Origin: Opitutia bacterium
GTDB lineage: Bacteria; Verrucomicrobiota; Verrucomicrobiia; Opitutales; Opitutaceae
DNA length: 64,000 bases
Direction of reading: 5' to 3'
Assembly: GCA_016187945.1 (NCBI GenBank)
Contig: JACPIT010000005.1
Span: 1,302,001 to 1,366,000 of the forward strand
The position numbers and the translations under genes were made by a program. This document shows, in pieces, positions 23,665 through 31,164 of this stretch. The notes under the pieces are model-generated. The model had not been told where the DNA came from and did no database searches. It saw nothing but the letters and a program-made list of their open reading frames with translations. The stretch's first letter is position 1, and the number at the start of each line of letters is the position of its first letter.

Positions 23665-24723
23665 ATGAACCAAACACTCCACCGCCTCCTTGCGAGTGCC
23701 GCTTGCGCACTCGTTCTCGCCGTCGCCGCGCGCGCCGACTGCCTCGAACTCACCGACGGCTCGGTCGTGAACGGCAAGCTGCTCTCCGCCGAGAAAGGCC
23801 TCTTCCGCTTCGAGACGAAATTTGCCGGCGTGATCACTGTCGCGCAGGAACAGATCAAGACCTTCCAGACCGACGAGGTCGTGAATGTCGGACTGAAAGC
23901 CGGCACGCACGTGCTCGGCACGGTCGCCCCCGGCAGCGCCGGCATCGTCGTCACCGCGCCCGACGGCCAGATGTCCGCGCCGCCCGCCAATGTGATCGCG
24001 ATCTGGCGCCCGGGCGAGGACAGCCCCGAGATGCGCGACATCAAAGCCACCGCGGAGAAGCTGAAGCGCCGTTGGGCTTACGAGGCCTCCGCCGCGATCA
24101 ACGGCCGCACGGGCGGCTCGGAAAAATTCTCCGGCGCGCTCGGCTTCAAGGCCACGCTCGAGAGCCCCGACGACAAGCTGATGTTCAACGCCGCGATCAA
24201 CCGCGCCGAAGAGAACGGCAACCAGACCGCCGACGACTGGAAGGCGGGCGTCGACTACTCCGCGTTTTTCACCGGCACGTCCGTGTGGTATGCCCGCACC
24301 GAACTTTCGAAGGACAAGATCAAGAACATCACCCTCCGGTCGAACTCCGCGTTCGGTATCGGCCGCAAGCTTCGTAAGGACGAGAAGCACGACCTCGAGG
24401 TCCGCGCCGGTCTCGGCTACATCTACGAAACCTACACGGGCACGACGCCGGACTTCAGTTCGGCCGGCCTCGACCTCGCGCTCCTCAACAAGCAGACGAT
24501 CGGCTGGGCGACGATGAACAACAGCCTGACCTACACGCCCTCGTTCAAGGATTTCGCCAACTACCGCATCCTGCACGAGACGACCTTCGACTTGCCGATC
24601 AACGCCGGCGATTTCTGGAAGCTGCGCATGGGCGTGAACAACGACTACCAGAGCCAGCCCGCCGGCAACGCGACGAAGCTCGACACGACCTACTTCACCG
24701 CGCTGATCCTGAACTGGAAGTAA
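23665..24723 (+). CDS. YdiY/DUF481-type outer membrane beta-barrel protein
   Basis: A 352-residue protein with a signal peptide (LLASAACALVLAVAARA, cleavage near ADC), an N-terminal ~100-residue SH3-like part (ELTDGSVVNGKLLSAEKGLF), and a C-terminal DUF481 beta-barrel with alternating strands (e.g. KFSGALGFKATLES) that ends in ALILNWK, the aromatic-ended last strand expected for an outer-membrane protein. Function unknown in the family. ATG 23665 was preferred over 23623 because it starts the signal peptide directly. A terminator follows 75 bases after the stop. Confidence 0.85.
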   Translation: MNQTLHRLLASAACALVLAVAARADCLELTDGSVVNGKLLSAEKGLFRFETKFAGVITVAQEQIKTFQTDEVVNVGLKAGTHVLGTVAPGSAGIVVTAPDGQMSAPPANVIAIWRPGEDSPEMRDIKATAEKLKRRWAYEASAAINGRTGGSEKFSGALGFKATLESPDDKLMFNAAINRAEENGNQTADDWKAGVDYSAFFTGTSVWYARTELSKDKIKNITLRSNSAFGIGRKLRKDEKHDLEVRAGLGYIYETYTGTTPDFSSAGLDLALLNKQTIGWATMNNSLTYTPSFKDFANYRILHETTFDLPINAGDFWKLRMGVNNDYQSQPAGNATKLDTTYFTALILNWK

Positions 24724-24797
24724 GCGCGGTGATCGCAGACGAGGGAGGCGCGCAGGTCCGACTGCACGCCGTCCGTCGATGCGGCGTAACGAATCGA

Positions 24798-24822
24798 GCG
24801 GAGCCACACGGCTCCGCTTTTT
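24798..24822 (+). terminator. Intrinsic terminator after the DUF481 gene
   Basis: GCGGAGCC-ACAC-GGCTCCGC (8-bp perfect stem, 4-base loop) is followed directly by TTTTTATTT. It lies 75 bases after the stop codon, in the right orientation. Confidence 0.88.
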
Positions 24823-24833
24823 ATTTCTCTCGT

Positions 24834-24995
24834 GGCAGCCGACGTGAGGAGGCTGGTTTTCGCGAGGTGAGCACCATCAGCCTCCTCACGTCGGCTGCTA
24901 CGAACGACAAGCAGGTAGCACGCTTGCGTGCAGCTCATTCGCGCCATGGCTCGGGATGCGTGCCTCGAAGTTGCGCGCAAGCGCGCAACCTGCCG
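24834..24995. repeat. GTAG palindrome pair and a second, decayed pair
   Basis: GGCAGCCGACGTGAGGAGGC at 24834 and its inverted partner ending GGCTGCTAC at 24901 form an almost perfect 22-bp stem. The foot is followed by GAACGACAAG, the same extension as seen next to the nested element at 20750 (GGACGACAAG). GTAGCACGCTTGCGTGC (24915-24931) and GTTGCGCGCAAGCGCGCAAC (24970-24989) look like a second, decayed pair. Together with the terminator they fill the 301-base gap before thpR. Confidence 0.8.
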
Positions 24996-25024
24996 CGCGA
25001 CGACAGGCTCGCCGACGCAGCCGC

Positions 25025-25582
25025 TCAAATTTCCAACGCAAATCGCCGCACCACGCGATACGCCGTCGTGCTCCCGGCACGCAGTTCGCTCGCGTAGAGC
25101 TCGAACGACGCCACGCGAAACGGCGGCGCCTCGAACGGCTGGTGCCGCTCCAGGAACTTCGCGAGGTGCTTCGGGTCGAGCGTCTCGCTGAGGCGCGCGA
25201 CGGTGAAGTGCGCCGAAAACGTGCGCACGTCGATCGTCAGGTCGACCGACAGCAGCGCCTCGTCGACCTGCTTGCGCAACTGGTAGAGCCGCGTGTGCCC
25301 GCCGCCCACGCCGGCCCACAGCACCTTCGCCGGGCCGCGCGGAGGGAACACACCGAACTCGCCGACCGGCAACACGAACGGCTCGACGCGCACGCGCGCG
25401 AGCGCGGCTTCGATGCGTTCGCGTTTCTCGTCGTCCGCGTCGCCGACGAACCGCAGCGTGAGATGCAGGTTGTCCGCCGGCACCCAGCGCGCGCCGTCGA
25501 GTCGATCGTCGGCGAGTTCCGCCAGCTCGGCGCGGACCGGGGCGGGCGGCGTGAGGGCGACGAACAGACGCTGCGTGCTCAT
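25025..25582 (-). CDS. thpR: RNA 2',3'-cyclic phosphodiesterase ThpR (2'-5' RNA ligase family)
   Basis: A 185-residue 2H phosphoesterase with both catalytic HxTx motifs: HLTLRFVG near residue 40 and HFTVARL near residue 126. The N-terminus MSTQRLFVALTPP is typical. It opens cyclic 2',3'-phosphates on RNA, and in vitro joins tRNA halves; its biological substrate is uncertain. Gene length is standard. Confidence 0.93.
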   Translation of the reverse strand: MSTQRLFVALTPPAPVRAELAELADDRLDGARWVPADNLHLTLRFVGDADDEKRERIEAALARVRVEPFVLPVGEFGVFPPRGPAKVLWAGVGGGHTRLYQLRKQVDEALLSVDLTIDVRTFSAHFTVARLSETLDPKHLAKFLERHQPFEAPPFRVASFELYASELRAGSTTAYRVVRRFALEI

Positions 25583-25661
25583 CCCGTGAGCGAAGCCGCA
25601 CGCGCCCGCTGCGCCAGTGCAAAGTGGCCGACACGCCGGACCGTGCCCGTTTCGTTTTCCT

Positions 25662-25730
25662 GTAGCGGCGGTTCATGACCGCCGACGAACGGGGCCACGT
25701 TTGCGCTCGGCGGTCATGGACCGCCGCTAC
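25662..25730. repeat. GTAG palindrome pair (CGGCGGTTCATGACCG type)
   Basis: GTAGCGGCGGTTCATGACCG, then CCGA, begins at 25662 and the inverted copy with CGGTCATGGACCGCCGCTAC ends at 25730, 23 bases between the arms. Confidence 0.85.
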
Positions 25731-25811
25731 AGAATGCGGAAATTGAAATAGGCGCGGCCGGCCGGCAAAAAAGGATGGAGCCCCGTGCGTCGCGCTGCTT
25801 GCCTGCGCCGC

Positions 25812-26360
25812 ATGAAGAAAGCCGCCGTCGTGTTCTGCGTGTTGGTCGCGGGCGCTTTTGCCCGCGAGAGTTTCTGGCAATCGCTCACGCCGGAGCAGCG
25901 CGCGAAGGCCGGACTGGAGAACCTCACGTCCGAGCAACAAGCCGCGCTCGACGCGCTCGCGGAGCGCTACGTTTCGCAGGAATCGGAGCACGCCGTCCAC
26001 CACGCGCGCGAGAAGGCGATCGCGGAGGTGAAGGCGACCGCGAAAGCCGAGGCGAAAGCGGAAGTGAAAGCGGAGTTCGAGGCCGAGAAGAAGGCCAGCA
26101 TCGGCCTCGCGGCGAAACCGGCCGCGGGCGACGCTGAGACGATCCGCTCGCGCATCGCCGGCACGTTCCGCGAGTGGGGCCCGAATACGAGTTTCCGCCT
26201 CGAAAACGGCCAGGTGTGGACGGCCGACCGCAATTCCGAATCGCGCTTTTTCGGAGCGCGCGAAAACGTCGAGGTGGAAATCCGGCCGGCGTCGTTCGGC
26301 ACGTGGAAATTGTTCCTGATGCCCGAAGGTCTGTGGGTGCGCGTGAAGCGCGTGGAGTAG
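25812..26360 (+). CDS. Secreted protein with Ala/Lys/Glu coiled-coil, unknown
   Basis: A 182-residue protein: signal peptide KKAAVVFCVLVAGAFARES, then a helical part with a regular Ala/Lys/Glu stretch (ATAKAEAKAEVKAEFEAEKK, residues ~75-95) likely to form a single helix or coiled coil, and a C-terminal ~70-residue beta domain (TFREWGPNTSFRLENGQVW to LWVRVKRVE), which looks like a small SH3-type or outer-surface domain. No family recognised. The TAG stop is the head of a GTAG palindrome. Confidence 0.65.
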   Translation: MKKAAVVFCVLVAGAFARESFWQSLTPEQRAKAGLENLTSEQQAALDALAERYVSQESEHAVHHAREKAIAEVKATAKAEAKAEVKAEFEAEKKASIGLAAKPAAGDAETIRSRIAGTFREWGPNTSFRLENGQVWTADRNSESRFFGARENVEVEIRPASFGTWKLFLMPEGLWVRVKRVE

Positions 26361-26449
26361 GGCCGGCTTCCGCCGGCCCCGCTGGATTCTCGCACGCAGA
26401 CACTGCGCGCGAACGCGGCTTTGTTTGGCCCGGCCGAAGCCGGCCCTAC
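26357..26449. repeat. GTAG palindrome pair between two convergent genes
   Basis: GTAGGGCCGGCTTCCGCCGG, then CCCC, begins at 26357 and supplies the stop of the secreted-protein gene. The inverted copy GGCCGAAGCCGGCCCTAC ends at 26449, two bases before the TGA stop of the convergent CusF-like gene. Confidence 0.88.
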
Positions 26450-26451
26450 GC

Positions 26452-26835
26452 TCACTCCTTCGCGACGACCTTCACCTCGCTCAGCACCCACTTCTTGTCC
26501 TCGTCGCGTCCGAGCCGACCGGCGATCGCGTCGCCTTTCTTCACGCGCGCGAGCGTCTCGGCATCGACGCGGAACATCATCGTCATCGCGTGCATGACGC
26601 CGGGAATTTCCTCGTGTTTCACCACGAGCGACGAGCGCTCGGCGACGACATCGACGACGACGCCTTTCAACGGATGAGTTTGCGGCGCGGGCTTCGCCTC
26701 CGCGCGTTCCTCCGTCTGGCAGCAGCAGGTTTCCTTGCCCTTGCAGCAATCGCAGCCGCAGTTCTTGGCGTCGGCCGCGAACGCGGCGAGCGGGAGGAGG
26801 GCGATCAGGGCGCTGGCGAGTGAGCGGATTTTCAT
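26452..26835 (-). CDS. CusF-like periplasmic copper-binding protein
   Basis: A 127-residue exported protein. After the signal peptide (LASALIALLPLAAFAADA) comes a Cys-rich segment with NCGCDCCKGKETCCC (residues ~25-39), then a small beta-barrel like the CusF domain: HPLKGVVVDVVAERSSLVVK, the Met-rich MHAMTMMFRV and VKKGDAIAGRL. In CusF, His and two Met bind Cu(I); the equivalent residues are in the HAMTMMF segment. The extra Cys cluster is unusual for the family. Last gene of the four-gene minus-strand group; it starts 8 bases after the sialidase-like stop. Confidence 0.82.
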   Translation of the reverse strand: MKIRSLASALIALLPLAAFAADAKNCGCDCCKGKETCCCQTEERAEAKPAPQTHPLKGVVVDVVAERSSLVVKHEEIPGVMHAMTMMFRVDAETLARVKKGDAIAGRLGRDEDKKWVLSEVKVVAKE

Positions 26836-26843
26836 GGGAGAAT

Positions 26844-28235
26844 TCAGCGAGTGTGGGCGGTTGAGGCGGGAGCGCAAATCTCGAGGAACGCGAGTTCGTT
26901 CCCGCGGACGACGGCGCGCACGGCAGGTTCGGGCGCGAGGGCCGCGGGCTTGGGCGCGACCGAAAGTTCGGCGGGAAAAATCAGCGCCGTGCGCACGCGA
27001 GTGGCGGCGGGAGACTTGGGATTCGCCGGATCGACCGGCACCGCGTCCGTCCACGTAACCACGACCGAATCGTCCTCGCGGCGCGCGAGGCGCGCGAAGC
27101 CGCTCGCGCGCACGGCGCTGGTCGGGGCGACGAGTTGCGGCGCCGAGAGCGCGCCGTCGGCGAAGATGCGGCGCACGTAGAGCCCGGCGGCGTTGGTGCT
27201 GGCGGCGGCTTCGAGCCAGGAGACGAGCGCGGAGCCGTCGGCGAGTTTCACGAGATCGAGCCGGCCGATCGGCCGGCCGAGGTCGACCGCGAGTGCGGGG
27301 CCGAAGGTGACGCCGCCGTCGCGCGAGAGCTTCGTCTGGACGCGCGCCGTGCCGTTCGCGGCCGTGAACCACGCGATCGCGAGGCTCTCGCTGCGCGCGT
27401 CGGCGGCGGGACCGTTGACCGGGCACGCGGGAATTTTCCAGCCGTCGTCGTTCAAGGTGCGCGGCGGGCCCCAGATGGTCTGGTTGAAAAACGCGATGCG
27501 GTTGTCGCGAATTTCGTCGGGCGTGTGGCCGCGGTAGGCGACGACCACGCGGTCGCCGCCGAGGTGGGCGAGCGAGGTCTGGCAACACGTGCAGACGTCG
27601 GGATCGACGACCCAATCCTGAAGCGTCGAGCCATCGGGCGCGAGCAAGCACGACTTGAGGCGCATCGAGGGCGCGGATGGCGCGCCCGGTTTTTTTGCCG
27701 CCGGCGCGTCGTGACCGTGCGCCGCGCCGCTCGTGCGCGTGCTCTCGAGCCAGACGGCGAGCATGCGGCCGCCGCTGAGCGGGGCGAGGCTGACGAACTC
27801 GTGGCCGAGCGCGGCGGGTTTGCTCCATGTAGCGCCGCCGTCGCGCGAGCGAGAGAACCAACCGTCGTAGCCGTGCGCATCGGTGCCTTCACGGGTTTGG
27901 AACCACTGCGCCCAGAGTTGGCCGTCGGCGCCCATCGCGAGCGAGGCGAAGTCGGCCCAGTTTTCCATCAAGCGCGGCGTGCTGACGATCGGGCGTGGTG
28001 CGCTCCACGCGTCGGCGCCGGGCGCGAGCGTCGCGAGCCAGAGCGCGCGTTCGCCGTCGCGCGCGCCGGGGCCGGAGAAGGTGAGATAGGTGGTGCCGTC
28101 GGGACCGGCGACGAGCGAGGATTCGCCCGATTGGGCGGGCGCGGGCGACGGGATTTCGCGGACGAGTGCGGCGGCGGCGGATGCGCTGGCGACGAGCGCG
28201 GCGGCGAGAATTGAGAGGCAGTAAAATCGGTTCAT
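26844..28235 (-). CDS. Secreted sialidase-fold protein with CTCC motif
   Basis: A 463-residue exported protein with a signal peptide (LSILAAALVASASAAAA) and a six-blade beta-propeller marked by Asp-box repeats (SRDGGATWS and SRDGGVTFG). The sialidase Arg triad is not evident. In the middle it has DPDVCTCCQTSLAHLGG, a cysteine motif more fitting for metal binding than for glycosidase action. It stands between a TonB-dependent receptor and a CusF-like protein, so a role in metal (probably copper) trafficking is more plausible than sialic acid release; this is inference from context. Confidence 0.7.
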   Translation of the reverse strand: MNRFYCLSILAAALVASASAAAALVREIPSPAPAQSGESSLVAGPDGTTYLTFSGPGARDGERALWLATLAPGADAWSAPRPIVSTPRLMENWADFASLAMGADGQLWAQWFQTREGTDAHGYDGWFSRSRDGGATWSKPAALGHEFVSLAPLSGGRMLAVWLESTRTSGAAHGHDAPAAKKPGAPSAPSMRLKSCLLAPDGSTLQDWVVDPDVCTCCQTSLAHLGGDRVVVAYRGHTPDEIRDNRIAFFNQTIWGPPRTLNDDGWKIPACPVNGPAADARSESLAIAWFTAANGTARVQTKLSRDGGVTFGPALAVDLGRPIGRLDLVKLADGSALVSWLEAAASTNAAGLYVRRIFADGALSAPQLVAPTSAVRASGFARLARREDDSVVVTWTDAVPVDPANPKSPAATRVRTALIFPAELSVAPKPAALAPEPAVRAVVRGNELAFLEICAPASTAHTR

Positions 28236-28279
28236 AACGTGGGAGCAGTGAAAGTGAGGTCCATTTGGCGACGGCGCAA

Positions 28280-28336
28280 GGTGGAGCGGATTGACCTCAA
28301 TCCGCTCCGAACGCGTTGAGGTCAACGCGTTCCACC
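28280..28336. repeat. GGTGGA-headed palindrome pair
   Basis: GGTGGAGCGGATTGACCTCA, then ATCCGCTCC (28280-28308), faces the inverted AACGCGTTGAGGTCAACGCG, then TTCCACC (28310-28336). The head is GGTGGA instead of GTAG. Relatives lie at 32442 and inside the kinase gene at 55352. Confidence 0.8.
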
Positions 28337-28357
28337 TGCGGAGTTGCACGCGGTTTT

Positions 28358-30595
28358 TCAGAAGGCCACGTGCGTCGAGAACTCGATGCTGCGCGGGTCG
28401 CCGAGGCGGCGCATCGTCGTGCCGGCGACCGGCTCGTAGTCGGCGTCGGTGAGATTGCGGCCGCGCAGCGTGAACGTGCAGCGGCGCCACGTGTAGCTCG
28501 CGCCGGCGTCGGCGACGACGTAGCCGTCGGCCCGGACGGAGTTGTTGGTGTTGCCGAAGCGATCGCTGACGTAGCGCACGCTGCCGTTCAGCGCGAAGCC
28601 GCCGGCGAAGCGCTTGCTCGCGAAGAAGCCCGCGACCCACTCGGGCACGTTGCTCGGGCGGTTGCCGGCGCGATCGATCACGCCGGTGCCGAGGTTTTCG
28701 GCGTAGCGGTCAAACCATGCGTCGGTGTAGGCGGCGTTGGCTTCGAGGCGCCAGCCGGCGCCGGGCGAAAGCGCGAGCGCGAGTTCGGCGCCGCGGGAAT
28801 TTTGCGCGCCGATCTGCTGGCTGATGCGCAGTCCGGTGACGGGGTCGAGCGTGGAGGCGAGGAGGTTGTTTTTCTCGATGTCGAAGAGCGCGAGCGTGAA
28901 GTCGAGCTGCTTGGTCAACGAGCCCTTCGCGCCGATCTCGTATTGGCGGCCGGTTTGCAGCGCGAAGTCGTTCGACGAAACGTTGAACGAGACGAGCTGC
29001 GTCGTCGGCTCGGCGGCGCGGCTGTAGCTGGCGTAGAGGTTGAGATTTTTCGTGGCGGACCAGACGAGCCCGGCGCGGCCGGTCCACGGCGTGTAGCGTT
29101 TCGTGTAGGTGGCGAACGCGGTCGTCGGCGTGCGGAGCGTGTCGCGCTGGAGATCGATGGCGTCGTGGCGCAGGCCAGCGACGAACTTGAGCGCGGGCGT
29201 GAGGTCGAGGGCGTCCTCGGCGTAGAACGCCAGCGTGTCGATCGTGATGTGCGAGGTTTTCAGAAAACGGTTCGCGTCGCCCGGGCCGTAGGTCTGTGCG
29301 GGCTCGAGCAACGTGACGCTCGTCGCGGTGGTCGCGTAGCCGGCGGGCGTGCCGCCGCGGACTTGGTTGTTGCGCTCGAAAAAGCCGCCGACGATCACGC
29401 GGTTCGGCCGGCCGGCGAGCGTGCCTTGGTGGATCGCGTCGAGGCGGTCGCCGGTGAGGACGTCGTCGCGATAGATGTGGAGGAACGACGAGCGCGTGAC
29501 GAGGCGCGTGACGGGATTCCAGACGTTCGACTCGAGATTGCGCCACTTGAGGAGCTGCGTGGCGGCGTAGGCTTCGTTGCGCAGTTCGAGGTCGGGCGTC
29601 ACGCGCAGCTCGGCGCGCAGGCGCGTGAAGGTGTTCTCGGTTTTCGCGTAGTTATCGAGGATGTTGTAGTTCGTGCGGCGCGCGGCGGGCTCGATGCGCG
29701 GGTTGACGAAGCGGTCGGTGGCACTGTTGAACGGGCGGACTTCGACCGGCGCGTTGGCGACGGTGGTGTTCACGACGCCGTCGTAGACGACGGGGTTGCC
29801 GTAGTAGGACTCGTTCCAGTCTTTGAGCAGCGTGGTGTTCAGCGTGAGTGTGAGCTGCGGCGAAACTTGCCAGCCGAGCGCGGCGGCGAATCCGTCGTAG
29901 CGTTGCGCGTTGCGGTCGACGTAGCCGGCGGTCTGGAGGTGGCTGTAGTCGGCGCGGAAGTTGAGAGTTGAGGGCTGAGAGTTGAGAGACGCGTTGAGTG
30001 GACCGCCGATCCCGAGGCCGAGGCGATACGTGTCCCACGCGCCGACGCTGGCGAGCAGTTCGCCCGTGGGCGTGGCGCTGGGGTTCTTCGAGAGGTAGTT
30101 CACCGCCCCGCCGATGGCGCCTTCGCCGAACATGAGCGAGGCGGGGCCTTTGAGGATCTCGACGCGGTCGAGCAGGAACGAGTCGACGGTGCGCGAGGAC
30201 TGCGAGGCGGTGTTCTGGCGGATGCCGTCGCGCATGACGCTGACGCTGTTCGAGCCGAAGCCGCGCGTGGAGTAGGTGGGGATCGAGCCGAACTGCGTGC
30301 CGCCCGTCATGCCGACGGCGGCTTCGACCGCTTCGACGGCGGTGCGCAGGCCGCGCAGTTGCATGACTTCCTGGGAAACCACCGAGACGGACGCGGGCAG
30401 GTCGCGATTGGCGAGACCGAGGCGCGAGCCGGTGACCGGAGCCGTGTCGAGCGGGAGCGAGAAAATTTTCTTCGCGGCGACGACGTCGAACGCGTCGAGT
30501 TTGACGGGATCGCCGTTGTCGGCGGCGAGAGGGGCGGCCGCGAGCGACGCGGCGCCGAAACTGTAGAGAAAAGCGGAGCGAAAAACGGGAGACAT
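28358..30595 (-). CDS. TonB-dependent outer membrane receptor
   Basis: A 745-residue receptor: signal peptide, N-terminal plug with VTGSRLGLANRDLPASVSVV (TonB-box region replaced by KLDAFDVVAAKK), the plug motif DRVEILKGPASLMFGEGAIG, and a 22-stranded barrel ending with the terminal aromatic in FSTHVAF. The pattern is close to siderophore receptors of the FhuE/FpvA class; with a CusF-like protein and a CTCC protein downstream, copper or a metal complex is equally possible. Residues ~200-212 (ASLNSQPSTLNF) are translated from a seven-base-period repeat inserted in frame in a loop of the early barrel. ATG 30595 starts the signal peptide. Confidence 0.92.
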   Translation of the reverse strand: MSPVFRSAFLYSFGAASLAAAPLAADNGDPVKLDAFDVVAAKKIFSLPLDTAPVTGSRLGLANRDLPASVSVVSQEVMQLRGLRTAVEAVEAAVGMTGGTQFGSIPTYSTRGFGSNSVSVMRDGIRQNTASQSSRTVDSFLLDRVEILKGPASLMFGEGAIGGAVNYLSKNPSATPTGELLASVGAWDTYRLGLGIGGPLNASLNSQPSTLNFRADYSHLQTAGYVDRNAQRYDGFAAALGWQVSPQLTLTLNTTLLKDWNESYYGNPVVYDGVVNTTVANAPVEVRPFNSATDRFVNPRIEPAARRTNYNILDNYAKTENTFTRLRAELRVTPDLELRNEAYAATQLLKWRNLESNVWNPVTRLVTRSSFLHIYRDDVLTGDRLDAIHQGTLAGRPNRVIVGGFFERNNQVRGGTPAGYATTATSVTLLEPAQTYGPGDANRFLKTSHITIDTLAFYAEDALDLTPALKFVAGLRHDAIDLQRDTLRTPTTAFATYTKRYTPWTGRAGLVWSATKNLNLYASYSRAAEPTTQLVSFNVSSNDFALQTGRQYEIGAKGSLTKQLDFTLALFDIEKNNLLASTLDPVTGLRISQQIGAQNSRGAELALALSPGAGWRLEANAAYTDAWFDRYAENLGTGVIDRAGNRPSNVPEWVAGFFASKRFAGGFALNGSVRYVSDRFGNTNNSVRADGYVVADAGASYTWRRCTFTLRGRNLTDADYEPVAGTTMRRLGDPRSIEFSTHVAF
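29961..29988 (-). repeat. 7-base-period array inside the TonB receptor gene
   Basis: TTGAGAG, TTGAGGG, CTGAGAG, TTGAGAG, read in the minus-strand gene as LNSQPSTLN. Identical over 31 bases to the array at 37022 inside the WD40 gene and one mismatch from the array at 1007. Confidence 0.92.
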
Positions 30596-30711
30596 GGACG
30601 AAACGTGACGACGCGCGCGGAACGCGGCGCGCAAACGCGGCCCGATTGGGCGGGGACGGATTTCGCTGGCGCCGCGACGCGACGACAGCGGACGAACCAG
30701 TGGCACGCGCG

Positions 30712-31092
30712 TCAGGCGCGCGGCGGAGGCACGGGCACCGCGTCGGTGCGCGTCAGGCCGGCCTCGTCGACGAGGCCCGGCCAGGAAAAATCAGGAGCGG
30801 TCAACACGACCGGCGGCGTGGCGTGGAAAGCGAGCACGACGCGATCGCTGCCGCCGAGCGCGGCGTCATGCGGGAGCTGTTCGCGCGCGGTGTCCTGCGC
30901 GGCTTGCGCGACGTGGCAGAGGTTGCACGCCTCGCCCTCGAAAGTGATGCGCAGCGCCTCGTGCGCAGGCATCACCGCCGAGTAGTCGCGGAACATCTTC
31001 GCCCAGGCGACGACCTGCACGACGTTCCACACCGCGCCGTTGGCACAAAGCCAGGCGAGGAGCAGCGCGATCGTGGAGAGTTGGCGGCGCAT
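30712..31092 (-). CDS. Small exported protein with CxxC motif, unknown
   Basis: A 126-residue protein with an N-terminal helix (IALLLAWLCANGAVWNVVQV), then EALRITFEGEACNLCHVA with a CxxC(H) motif near residues 56-60, and a Pro-rich end. CNLCH could bind a metal or be redox-active; it is not long enough for a typical c-type cytochrome. It is the first gene of the group with the TonB receptor (117 bases to its start), the sialidase-like and CusF-like proteins, so it probably serves the same metal. ATG 31092 starts directly before the helix. Confidence 0.6.
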   Translation of the reverse strand: MRRQLSTIALLLAWLCANGAVWNVVQVVAWAKMFRDYSAVMPAHEALRITFEGEACNLCHVAQAAQDTAREQLPHDAALGGSDRVVLAFHATPPVVLTAPDFSWPGLVDEAGLTRTDAVPVPPPRA

Positions 31093-31164
31093 CGCCGGGG
31101 AGAAAGCGCGCGGGGCGGGCCGCGCGCAAGCGGTTTCCCCGAAAAACTTGATTGAAATCAAATT

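Noticed and set aside
26844-28235. Naming the sialidase-fold protein an exo-alpha-sialidase
   Set aside because: Asp boxes show the propeller fold only; the arginine triad is not evident and the CTCC motif and neighbours point to metal handling.
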